Of a DNA stretch of 64,000 bases, positions 23,129-34,108 are shown one piece after another. The stretch is from Saksenaea vasiformis B4078 (lineage: Eukaryota; Mucoromycota; Mucoromycetes; Mucorales; Saksenaeaceae). The notes under the pieces were generated by a model. The model was not told the origin of the DNA. It worked only from the letters and a program-made list of their open reading frames with translations, and searched no databases. The translations under genes and the position numbers were made by a program. How positions within the stretch are numbered: the first letter of the stretch is position 1; every line of letters begins with the position of its first letter. The stretch covers positions 1-64,000 of the forward strand of contig JNDT01002297.1 in NCBI GenBank assembly GCA_000697055.1, read 5' to 3'.

Positions 23129-24762
23129 ATGGGATTAAAACCACAAACAATTGCTCTCCTGACAGCCAGCATTGCTGTGACATTCGGTGTTGGCTACCTG
23201 ATTTACTTTGATCAGAAACGACGTAACGATCCTAGCTTCAGAAGACAACTGAGTAAGACGAAATATGTCAGTGCACGCCTCTGCATGAGATCTGACATTA
23301 TTTCATAGAACGTGAACGTAAGAAAGTTGCCAAGGCAGCCAAGGCCGCCGAAACTGAGGCCAAGCAAAGCACAGTTCAGCTTATCGAGACTGTATTGGAT
23401 GCTGCGTCCAAGGAAACGTTGCCTACTACACCCGAGGAGAAGGAGAAGTACTTCATGGCTCAGGTTGGCGCTGGTGAAGCGCTCTGCGGTCAAGGTGAGG
23501 AACCCGAGATTTGAAGAGGGAAACTAACACCGAGTATGTAGGTGAGGCATTCTATGCTCAAGCTGTTTTGCCATTCTACTTGGCTCTCAAGGTGTATCCC
23601 GCACCTATGGAGCTTATCATGATCTACCAGAAGACAATCCCTGAACCTGTGTTCCAATTGGTCGTCCAGATCATGGCCTTAGAGGTAAAGCAATAGGAAA
23701 GAAGAAGGGCAGGAGATCCTAATTGATTCCCGAGCAGCAACAAAAACGACAGAACGCATTTTTCGAGCAATTCCCACCAAAGGAGTCCAATGTCAAGCTT
23801 AGCGAAATAGCTGCTGCAGATAAATCCGAGGCACGTCGCACGTTGGTTGCTATTAAGGATATCAAAGAGGGCGAGACCATTTTCACCGAGGCCCCTGTCG
23901 TGTCTGCCTTGCATCCTTGTTTCGAGGTAATATATCCACAGTGGACAGTTACTACTGGATGCTAACGGTGTTTGTCTTAGGGATCTTTCTGTAACTTCTG
24001 TATGGCAAAATTAGACGATTCCAAGGTGGAATGTGAACAGTGCAGCCATGCTGCTTTCTGTAGTGAAGTCTGCAAAGACAAGGCTAATGAGGCATACCAC
24101 AAATACATGTGTTCGAAGGATAAGGTCGAGGGTGCGTCAGAGACTGAGGCAGCTGCATTTGTTGAGTTCTGCAAACAGAGCAACAAGAAATACCCATCGA
24201 TGATTGCACGATTTTTGGCCACCATGGTCGCCGAGGAAGTCGCAAAGAATCAACAGGGTAACACCGAAGATACTTACAACTCGTGGGATCATGTGGACCG
24301 ATTCAAGTACCTCGATACTACCCCTACACCTGAGTCGGAACAAGAGATTGAGATGCTTAAGGGTCTTTTGGGACCCAAGGTGCAGGGAATCAGCGAATTC
24401 TTGACCAGTGAAATATACATGATGCTCAAGGGCAAGATGATGTATAACGCCTATGCAGTCAAGCCCGCAGAAACCGTAGAGGCAGTGGTAAGTGAACCTG
24501 TTCTCATCAGAACAAGTTGAGCTCATGTTTTTTTCTGCTACAGGAGGCCAATGAATTGATGCGAGAAGTCAAGGACGAAGAGAAATCATCAATCGGTGCT
24601 GCCTTGTACAAGATTTCCACATACCTTGGTCTGTCCGACGAAGAGTACAATACACGAATGACCTTCAGCAACAACCACGAGCTGGCCGTGGTTGCTACAA
24701 AGGATATCAAGGAAGGCGAAGAACTGACAGCGTGCTATGCCATGCCAATCCCAAAACAATAG
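23129..24762 (+). CDS. Tom20 fused to a MYND/SET-like module
   Basis: Exons 23129-23252, 23309-23494, 23542-23684, 23735-23926, 23981-24487 and 24544-24762, 456 residues in one phase. Residues 1-151 are Tom20: a membrane anchor (ALLTASIAVTFGVGYLIYF), a charged linker, and the receptor core (GEAFYAQAVLPFYLALKVYP, IPEPVFQLVVQIMALE). Exon 4 continues with a SET-type start (RRTLVAIKDIKEGETIF, ~residue 184). A MYND zinc finger follows (CNFC ... CEQC ... FCSEVC ... HKYMC, ~219-259). The end is SET-C-like (ELAVVATKDIKEGEELTACY). The NHSCxPN motif expected before that end is absent, so methyltransferase activity is doubtful. Tom20 is the presequence receptor of the outer mitochondrial membrane. The two halves are joined by a good intron (GTAAAG ... 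CCCGAG) and exon 4 has no own start, so they are one gene. Confidence 0.88.
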
Positions 24763-24968
24763 ACCAATAACAATAGATTTAGGTTTTTTTGTACATGTTA
24801 ATAGCAACAAAATGTTGCCATGAAAGCAATAATGCCAAGGGTTTTTCTGTGTTTTTTTTTGTTATGATGTAATGAGTAAAAAAAAAAACTGTACAATTTT
24901 TAAGTAAATGAAAGCAGAACAAAGCAAAGGTTATATAAATTCTACGTTTTGCCTTAGAATGCCGGTTA

Positions 24969-26129
24969 CTATTGTCGCCATCCAGCGTTTAATTGCATCA
25001 ATGTGATAATGGCTTCCATCGGATACTCTCCCGACGGCTGGCCCGTATTTTTCTGGTCCACCGGAGGAGAATCCCCCACGTCATGTGTTTTATCCGGCAA
25101 ATTAGAATTTGTATCATTCTGCAATGCGTCTGAATTTTCATCTGGTGGTTGAATTGGCGTTGTTACTGTTGTACTGGTTGTCGAAGAAGCGGGTGACCTA
25201 AATACGGATTGCTGGTCCGAAGATGGTTCATGCTGCTGCTGTAAAAGCTCGATAAGATGCTGCGATAGTTGCTGCTGCTGGTGTTCGCTGGATTTCTCGG
25301 ACGAAAAGTCTATATTGAATAGCTTGGAGGAGAGGGCAAGGTTGTTGGATAACAGGGATAGATATTGCGAATCTTGAGTTGGCTGTATGTGTGGAGGTTG
25401 TTGCTGCTGAGATATCGACAGTTGCGGCATCACCGTGTGATCAGGAGAGCCAGTACTGTTGCCATTCTTGCGTCGCTCCTTTTCGTGTCTTTTCATCTTT
25501 CTTTTTATAAACTCCTCGTTAACCCACCGTTTCTTAGCTTCGCTGTCTTCGTAGCCAAAAAGTTTGTGAGCTCGCTTATTTACGCGACAACGAAGATCAT
25601 TGTCTTTGTCTGTAATAACGGTCAGCAAATATGTCTAGGCTATTCGGCATAAATCCCTTACTTCGTTCCTCGTTTTGCTCTCTCCATCGTTTTTTCCGTT
25701 CTCGGTTTTCTGCTCGAACCTATATACTCGTGTTGAATAGGACAACATCACATTTGTTTCTATTACCTTTTCATTGAGCATTTCTCGTTTTAACAACTCC
25801 TCTGCCGACTGCCCTTTCTCTGAAGCAGGTGGCTGGTACAGGACCGATGTGGCGTTCGTATTAAGATGTGCCAATAGTTGCTGATAACTGCTTCCGCTGG
25901 CAGCCATAGCGGCCGCTGCCGCTTGCGCAATCGCTTCGGCTTGTGCTGCATCGATCTGTTGTAGCTGGGTCGCTGTCAGATTTAGTCCATTGAGGTCGAA
26001 AGCAGTTGCACCAGACAAATGGTTAGGATTTTGCTGTCCATTTGGATTGTCCTCCAAATCTGTTTGTTCTGATTTCGCGGTTGCATCCATGTATATCTGC
26101 AGATCGATTTCGATTAGATCATTGCCCAT
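24969..26129 (-). CDS. DUF3020-domain putative transcription regulator
   Basis: Minus-strand exons 26129-25767, 25719-25662 and 25609-24969, 353 residues. The conserved core spans both introns: ENRERKKRWREQNEERN, KDNDLRCRVNKRAHKLFG, then EAKKRWVNEEFIKRK. This is the fungal DUF3020 region, basic and probably DNA- or chromatin-related. The N-terminal third has Ala/Gln-rich stretches (QAEAIAQAAAAAMAASG); the C-terminal half is Gln- and Ser/Thr-rich. It is convergent with the Tom20 fusion gene, with 206 bp between the stops. A nuclear role is inferred. Confidence 0.8.
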
Positions 26130-27116
26130 GTAACATGATCACAATTTCGTTTATCACCTTGACTTCTTCGTCCCACTCGCGCAAATGCTAATCTCTCGGC
26201 TGAGACCTTTTAACTCTGAAAAAAAAAATGTGGTTAATTTTAGGGCCTTTGAGCTGAGAAAATTGACCAATCATAGGCTGTAAGCGTCTCTGCAGCCAAG
26301 CTGGCGTTCACTGGCCTCTTGCACTGTGACCATAGAAGAGTTGCCTTCGGACGCCCATAACAGATACGGAAATTCCACCATCAGCCTGCTTTTTCCCAGT
26401 GCAAGTCATGGAAACCCTATAGTGCACTACGTATGCAAAGAGATCAGCCATACACTGGAAGCTCGAGAAAAATAACCTTATTCGGCGACGCATGGTTTTT
26501 GTAAAATATATCCAGTATAGAATTGACTAGTGTAAAAGCTTGTTTGAAGCGTAAATGATTTGCGAGAAAGGCATAAAGTGACAACAAACCTAAATTTCGT
26601 TAAAAAAATCATTCATAAAATACATTGCATACCTGGGTATTTTACCATATTATCTACGGTGATACCAGCGATTGAACTATAAGAAAGCAGGCATCCATGT
26701 CATAGATATGACATTCGTCAGAATGCAAGTCAAATGTTAATCAGCCAAAATCAATTAAAGATTTGCCGACCGATCATAGCTTTTCTGAAGCCTATATGCC
26801 ATCCTGTAGTCCGATGTATATCTAAAAGTAGTACAATGAAATATCTGTTTGTGGAATAATCAACGAGAAGATACTTATCACAAAATATTGTCTTTGATCA
26901 TCTCTCATGATGTGCGTCTGTCAAGAAAAGAGAAGCGAAAAGCACGCTTAACCTTCAACTTGATTCACCTTTTGCTAAGTCGATTTGCCCGCGGATTTCG
27001 TTTACAGCTATCAATGATGTTATCAGAAGACGACTTAAGCAACGAATAATTAACTTTTCGAAAGGAATACAGAAGTAGCACGTGAACTTGTCGCTTTTCG
27101 TCTTATCATTTTGAAC

Positions 27117-27830
27117 AGCGCCTCATTTATAAACGATATACTGGTTCGTATTATGTTCTTGCAAAAGAAGCAATACTTGCATCTTAAAAGGTGGTGGGAC
27201 GGTGGGAAGAAAGGAAGGAAGTGTGTGAAATTTTCTGCTTTTCTTTGTCAAAAAGAAGAGGTTTCAGAAGGCAAATATTGGGGACAGATAAAGCAATAAT
27301 GTAATCAGCTGTCAGACGATTTGATTATGCTGGATACTAATGCGATACTTTAGACAAGGTCCTTGCCTGGTATTAGTACGACTTCAAGAAAAAAAAAGAA
27401 CAGATAAATCATTTGAAGCGTTTGGACATCTTCATTTCGTTCAATATCTGTCTATTGGCTGTTGTTCAGTCTTTTTGGAACGACGATATATTGAATAAGC
27501 TCTGATAGATGTACGATGCTATCTTGCGACATACTCCAGCGATGTCTCCGTGTCTTTCGTGTTGTATGATGTGTCTGATTTAGAGATGCGGCTTAATCGA
27601 TTTCCAATATGGAAAAGCTCAGTATAAATAGAAATACGGTAATATAGAAGTGATACAGAAGAACAAGGCGAATCTGTTACTTTCAGGCTTCTCAACCATC
27701 TTGCATAATCATTGATTTATAAACAATAAATTAGTTTATGTTGCGTTCTTACAAAGAAAGTAACACTTATTCTCCAAAAATATGACGGCAAGAGAGGAAA
27801 AAAGCATCTGAAGCCCCACTTTTTGTTGCC
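27117..27830. repeat. Local diverged direct duplication
   Basis: 27117-27240 and 27712-27830 share the order ATTTATAAAC, a T/G-rich block with GTTCTT, an AAAGAA(A)G block, CACTT/ATACTTGCAT, and a purine-rich end. Identity is modest and the spacing about 600 bp. Confidence 0.4.
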
Positions 27831-27984
27831 GCAGAAAAGAAAAAGACGCGACCGTGTGGTTTCAAGGCATTAAACGCTGCAATTATTTGATTTTGAACAA
27901 GCATTTGCGTCAGTTAGGTATCCTCAGACGTTCATGTGTAATAATTTCACGTTGGAAAGCGACGACCTTTTGCGCATGGAGTAG

Positions 27985-28190
27985 TTTATTTTGCGTCAAT
28001 CCAAGAAACAGTTCGTACCTTGATGACCCCATTTTTGCATTAAAGTGCTTCAGTGATGGTTTTTCGATATCCCGTCGGAAAGCAGTAAAAATGTCTCTCT
28101 GAAACAAGAAATCGTTTTTGCACTGTGGGTACTCTAGTGATGGATTCACAGCATCCCACCAGAAGGAGCAAAAATATCTCGAGATAAGAA
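27985..28190. repeat. Dispersed repeat cluster
   Basis: 27985-28020 matches 61118-61152 (TAGTTT.TTTTGCGT.AATCCAAG.AA.AGTTCG). 28044-28105 matches 13005-13062. 28130-28190 is a further related unit (TAGTGATGGATT, CATCCCACCAGAAGGAGCAAAAAT). Several units therefore sit together here and singly elsewhere in the window. Confidence 0.55.
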
Positions 28191-28966
28191 AAATGTTCCA
28201 TTGAAGCAGGAACATCGCTTTCACAGTGAGTCATACAAAGGGTGTGTGAGAGGTACGGTTCTTTGGTCTCATGCGGAAGATGTATAAGTGATAGGGTATT
28301 ATCCTCATATGAAAAAGATGTTCTCGGGATGAGCTTCCCAGTCTCTTGTCCCTTTAGGTAGTAGTCGGTAATTACTTTTACTTTTGACAACGTCGCGCAG
28401 CAGACTCTGCCTATTAATCCGACACGACAAAGTTTTGTGAATAGTCACAGGCGTTGCGTCATGCTATCCCATAATACAGACGAAAGTAAAACTAGTAATA
28501 GTTGAAATGTCATTAGGAGGATGTCGGACACGAGACTGAGATTCTTTAATACCTTAACTATGATGTGATGGTTAACAATATGGAGTTGCAGGAAAAGGTC
28601 ATATCTCACCGTCTGTCTGATTACGTTACATGTTACCGGAGACTAGAAACCACGTACCGAGAATAGCTAGTTATCTTTAACATATATATGCAATTACAGA
28701 GCAGTCATGCTATTTCTACAGAAAGGTCGCAATGTTCTTCCTAGCTGTAGTATCCAGCTATATCAATGGTCTAGTGCGATTATAAGCGGATGTTTAATTA
28801 AGTATATCTGAACTAACTCAGGAACTCCGCTACTGACGCGACCCAACGTTATATAAATATCACCACCTAGTGTAGTCTTGATCTCTTGTTCTGATTCCAG
28901 AATAAATATCAGTACACTTCGGTTTCATTGTACTTCTCAGTTATCAGTTTTCTTTCACCTCTACGA

Positions 28967-31900
28967 CTACACGCGATACAACACTAGCAAAAGGCGACTT
29001 GCGCCTGCAACAGCAATGCATATGGCGGCCTCTTTGTCTCGACCTTGTGTCGCCCGGCCAGTCTTATAGAGGGGACACTGCACATTGAAGCATAACGACG
29101 CCCCACGCACAGACACTTCCTTGGTGGTACCGTCTTTCTTCCGCCTCATAGCTTTCGGTCTTATCACTGGACCAAGCAACCGATACATGTCTGAGAGGTT
29201 CTGAATTCGTCGGTCATACCAACGACTCCGTACTGCCTATGTTCTCTACGCAACTTGGGAACCCCTCCCCCCCTCCTCCGCGCATGGCCTTTGATGGACG
29301 ACCCTACACAGGCCCCTCCTGTTCCGATGAACATTACCAGGACGGGAGACGGGAGACGGGTGCTGGATTGCTTTCTTTATTGTGGCTCTTTCCATGGCGG
29401 CAACGCCTTTGTACATGGATTTCGTTAAAAACTCTTGCTGTAGTGTTTCTCTCCTGAAACATGGCTTCTTGTAAAAATTTCTCAAGATGTTCTTGTTCTC
29501 CCGAACAACCTACGGAAACTCGGTTAGTATCGGTTTTACAGCAAAAGCCGAGAAATGCATATACCATCTGTGAGCTTTTCACCATTTCCGCGGTATTCGC
29601 AAATTTGAAAGAATTTCCTTGCAACATCTTTTCCGCCTCTTCGACTTCATAATTCTTTGCTTTTCTTTTTTCACGTAGTCTTGCATGCTCGGTGCAATGT
29701 GATAGCAGGTTCAGTTGTTGAGCCGTAATTTTTACAGGTTGAGGTAATTTGGGCATGTCGATTTGGCATCCAGTGTTGCCACCATTTTCCCAGAACCAGG
29801 TATACAGCTTCATATAGTATTCGTATTGTTCCATAGTGAGTGGGACGGTAACAGCAAAGGGTACATAAACCATAGTCTGTTCGGCTAAATATCAGTTGCT
29901 TGTCTTGAGCAGCTACTTCTTTTCGTAATTCCGATATATCGATCATACTCGTATAATCTTCGCAAGCCTGCCGTTCGAGAGTTGGGATAGTAAGTCGAGC
30001 TGTTTTATCTTCTTTGCTGGGCTTCCCATCTTTGCTAGTTTCTTTCTCGGAAGATCTTTTACGGAGATGGTACTCCGCCGAACGAATTGCCATTCTGGTA
30101 TCCCTTAATTGGACCTGGTACCTACTTTCCGCATATATCGCCATCGCGCGACTCCTCCTCAGTTGCTTCATCTGCTCTCCAGTTTCGTTGCTGTCTCCTT
30201 TAGCGTCATTGTAAGCTCTGACAGCGTCTTTCTTCTGAGACTGGATTGTTGCATTCTTTTCCCGCAGATTCGACAGTTCGTTATGTAATCGCGGTATAAC
30301 CACATTCACAGTACTAGCGTCCATCGTATCTAAGCAGTTCTCATTGCCCTTTACTGTAAAAAATTTGTTTTGGGAATGCCGTTCTTCATATCGTGATACC
30401 GTTGGATGTACGGTGTCTTTCAAATGCCCGTAGACGCGCGCCACTCCGAATGGTGTGACAGCCATGCGGTGATCAAAGACGATACCGAAGCTACCGCAGA
30501 CGCTGTCGATCTTTTCATGATCAAAAAATGCTCCAAATACTGCATATTGTTTGATAGAGCTTCTGTGATGTTTGTGATGTAACCTTCATGGCCGTCTGAT
30601 AGATAAAATTCGGCACTCGTAGAACCAAATATCTCGTATATAGTCGCCGCGTCTAGTTGAAGGGAATGTATATCCCCTGTTGATATTATAGGAGAGATTT
30701 CGTTTGCAAGCGATGGGTACCCTACTGTGCGAAGGATTGTGCTTGCCAAAACAGCAAACGGTACATTGTCTGCAATTACTTTGTCTTTGCGTTCATTTGC
30801 AACGGTAAGATAGGGCAGCAAGCTGTTTGTGATTGTCAATACCGTGTCGATATGGTTTTTCTCCAAAAATTCGTCGCTTTTCCATCCGTCAATGACGTCC
30901 TGCTTCTCCGTTGAACGCTTTGCTTTTTTTTTTTGAAAACAACAATTGCTTTGTGAGCAATTTTAGTTTGTCGATGTGAGCGCTAGATGGTTCTTTTGTA
31001 ATTCCAGCTTTGTCAACGTTGCTTTCATTAGATTCATCCAAATCTTCGGACTCGATGGCCTCCAATGCTTCTTCTTCGCTTGAACCCAGCTCTATCAATT
31101 TCTTCACTTTATTCTCCTGAAATTGCATCATTTGATTAGCTATGTCAATTTGGACATCATACATCATGCATACCTTGTCATCGTCGATTGAATCTTCTTC
31201 CTGTTCGTGTGCTTGCTTTTTCGTTACTTGTTGCGAAGTCTGGTTGTCCACCTCAGTGGCTTTTCGGTTGCAATCCTGTAACAATACTAAGTATAATGGT
31301 GTTTCCGAATGTCACCAAGTTTACCTTCTCCTGTTTCGTTTCGTGCTTTTGTTTCCATGCTGCGTGAATGTTTCCTAAACGTTTTTGCGACTGATACCGT
31401 CGTGCTTGCCATTTTTGATACTCGTCTTCGTCACCAGCAAGCATTAGTCGATCGTCGCATTTTCGTTGAAATTTCTTTTCTGTGTATTGCTGTTGGCGTC
31501 GCCGGCTGCGGTCGTTACATTTGGTCCGCTTCTTTTCCTCACTCTTCCTTTCTTTCTCCATGGCTAGCCTACGTACCAATTGCTTGTGTTTTTCTTCCCG
31601 TTTGGGAGCGAGATGCAGCCTGAGAAGTATTTTTGTAACGTTTTCAACTGCTTTTTCTACTATAGCTCCGCTCCAGATATTCTCAACATTGGTTGAGAAA
31701 TGACCCAAAGCTGCGGTTACTGTTGCTGACATCCCTTTAGGAGCCTGTGCGCACTCTGTAAACGTATTAAGAACAAGCCTATCCCAAAATGGATGACTGG
31801 TATTTGAATTCGTTCCAAGGGTTCCCATGTACCGCTGATGCAGGTGCTGGATATGCTCTTGTCCAAAGAGCTTTTTGTAGTCGTCATGATTGCTAAGATT

Positions 31901-32662
31901 CATCGGGGCGGCGACACAGGTACATAACCTGTTTTTTCAATCCAGTATTTATCGCGAATTGCCGCATCCGGAACAACATTTGATACTAAAAATTCGTTCT
32001 CTCCAAGACCTGCATATTCCTACATGGTAGCTCGGAGTATAACTGCGAGCTCAAAGATGTCGTCTGTCAGTTTAATGCAAGAATTTTCAATCTTTTCGAT
32101 AAATCTATCGGTGATATCATGGGGAAGATCGTCACGAAGCAATTTGGGCAACTTGGCCGTGCAGGTTCGCACGTTAATCTTGGTCTCTTCGCCGTTTTCG
32201 TCCTTCATAATCACTTCTGTTGTGAAGCTATCCTATCGAAATGTTCTTCCAAGTACGCCCTCCACTTCTCGACCATGTTGCTGTTTCTGCCCAAAGACTT
32301 GGCAGTAGTCCCGCTAGGCACATTGTCCAGTTCATCCGCCATCTCCCATGTCCCTCGTGGAAGCCGTTTGCTGGTGTTTAACTCTTTCTTTCTTTTTTCC
32401 AGTTGCTCGTTTATTTTTGAAAGTTGTTTTCTTTTCTTTTTTCAGAGCTCGTACTCTTGGTAGGCTTCTTTTCCTTAATCACCTTAATTGATCTGATTAT
32501 GCTATAGAGAATCTTCTCAAATGCCGTATTCATATTTGTATTTGCGGCGGATGTGGTAATTTTGTTGATATCCTTGCTCTTTCTCTTTCCCACGTCCTTT
32601 TGGCGTACTGGTAACGGTACGTGATCCGGAATATCATTTTGCTTTCGAAGACGTCTACTCAT
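28967..32662 (-). pseudogene. Decayed TnpB/Fanzor-like transposon gene
   Basis: Minus strand, about 1,100 codons in fragments. Start-like MSRRLRKQN at 32662. Fragments follow in order: RLPRGTWEMADELDNVP; TAKLPKLLRDDLPHDIT; LFGQEHIQHLHQRYMGTLG with a Lys/Arg-rich helix; an acidic segment; IFSRTDYGLCTL with LTMEQYEYYMKLY (a possible RuvC-I Asp); MFIGTGGACVGSSIKGHARR; YGVVGMTDEFRTSQTCIGC; and finally FNVQCPLYKTGRATQGRDKEAA. The two Cys pairs with a following RD form the C-terminal zinc ribbon and last RuvC-like motif of TnpB/Fanzor-type nucleases and of a multicopy Mucorales family I recall. One intron is credible (about 31326-31273, GTAAAC ... TTACAG). It is broken by a TAG at 32019-32021 and at least seven frame changes, several in homopolymers (30927-30936, 29862, 29276). 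It is not functional as it stands. Confidence 0.65.
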
Positions 32663-33169
32663 ATGAAAGGTAAAAAAGACAGTGAACGAGGATTGAGGTG
32701 GTTAAGAGAGCAGTTTACGACATGATCAAGTGGATTCACTTTGGAATTTTGTGTCAAGTCGCACGTCACCTACCACCTGAAACCGGATCTGCTCACACGC
32801 AGGAACAAAGACGGTCAGCAAACCACTATGACTATGCTGAGCTCATACTCATCGTAATCGGAAAATGCCTACAGTACTTTAATATCATTATAGATTGTCC
32901 TCTTATCTTAGATGACAGGTAGCGTGTACCTTTTAAATGCCTATGCGTTCACACGTCTTTTTCTTTCTTTTTTGTGGATCACGTCGAGGAAGTTGATCCA
33001 TCGACTTGCCTTTTTTGGGAAAGACGATCTCTATATTCTCTGAGTAACTCCTGTCGCGTACTTGCAGTCAGACACGTAAACATATGTAATCATCTCTTAC
33101 TTTGCACTTAAAGCTATGTATTTCACGTTGTTCCTGAGGTAAGGTCCTTTTCCTTTTTTTTTTCACGCA

Positions 33170-33560
33170 GAGGGTGGTGGGAGGTACAATCCATTATCTC
33201 ATGCGGAAGACATGTCAGTGATCCGATCTTTTTTATTTCATGCAAAAGGTGTATGAAAGGTACAACTTTTTTTTATGTCACGCAAAAGGTGTGTCGGTGA
33301 TAGGGTAGTATCGTCTCATGCAAAGGAATGAATCAGTGATCGGATTGTTTTACATCATGCCAAAGGATGTGTTATCTCACGCAAAAGGCACATCTGTGAT
33401 AGGTACCATCGTGTCATGCAAAGGGGTGAATCAGTGATCGGGTTCTTTTGACTCATAAAAACGGTGTCTCAGAAACAGGATTCCGTCGTCTCATGCAAAA
33501 AATGTGTTGAAGATAGGTTCCTTTTATCTCACACAAAAAGGATGTCTCAGATAACGGAAA
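33170..33560. repeat. Degenerate tandem array, ~45-50 bp unit
   Basis: About eight units built on TCTCATGCAAAAGGTGTG followed by TCAGTGAT.GG and a T-rich spacer. One unit (GGGAGGTACAAT..TCTCATGCGGAAGA) closely matches 28246-28290. The array ends 50 bp before the hairpin repeat at 33611. Confidence 0.6.
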
Positions 33561-33610
33561 GTGATGCCTATTTAAAGCGAGCACTTCTTTTCTTTTCTTT
33601 TTTTTTCTTT

Positions 33611-33650
33611 GGCTCTGTTGGTACAAACATCCCCGGTACGGATGTCAACT
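33611..33650. repeat. Second copy of the hairpin repeat
   Basis: It matches 13105-13145. The stem here is ACATCC-CCGGTAC-GGATGT. Compared with the 13.1 kb copy the central bases differ, yet the arms still pair. Confidence 0.5.
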
Positions 33651-34038
33651 TTGTATTACATATCCAGGATCACTCATTTTTTTGTATGCCGTTTAGGCTG
33701 CATGACCGCTGTCCCGAACCGTCTTGGCCGTGTTGGTGCTTTTCGCCCTTCACTTAGGTAAGTAAATGTTGTCGTACTCTCAGGATCGCTCATCTTTCGG
33801 AATAGATCGCCAGACGTTGTATCGCTTCAAGTCCTCTGCACGCCGTTCCAAATGTGGCCGCTCCATGGAAGCCATCGTTTAATAACAACCGCCCCACTGA
33901 GTCAGGTGCGGTGGCTGGACGCCATTAAAGTATGGCAATACTTTTCGAGGGTAAGTAAAATAGCATCCCAATATTATTCCATTTACTAATCAGGAATTAC
34001 TTTTTTATGCTGCTTGAATAAATTCTGTGTCCATAGGA

Positions 34039-34108
34039 GGGTCCAAGTTCACGTAAGTTATGAAGTAATAACGCAAGTCCAATCTTTTCCTTAACGCAAA
34101 TTGGACCC
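34039..34108. repeat. Short element with imperfect terminal inverted repeats
   Basis: GGGTCCAAGTTCACGTAAG at the left end pairs, with mismatches, with CTTAACGCAAATTGGACCC at the right end; the outer eight bases pair perfectly. Total length about 70 bp. It resembles a miniature inverted-repeat element or its solo ends. No clear target-site duplication was found. Confidence 0.4.

Larger units (their letters stand above)
26130..28966. other. Repeat-rich gene-poor stretch
   Basis: The left end is the DUF3020 promoter. From 27.1 kb it contains a local duplication (27117-27240 and 27712-27830) and copies of dispersed repeats shared with 13.0, 33.2 and 61.1 kb. Short open frames here have no coding signature. 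Confidence 0.5.

Noticed and set aside
22724..23308. 194-codon plus-strand ORF overlapping the Tom20 start
   Set aside because: Only its end is coding (the true first exon of Tom20); the earlier part has no motif and the Tom20 ATG at 23129 begins the membrane anchor.
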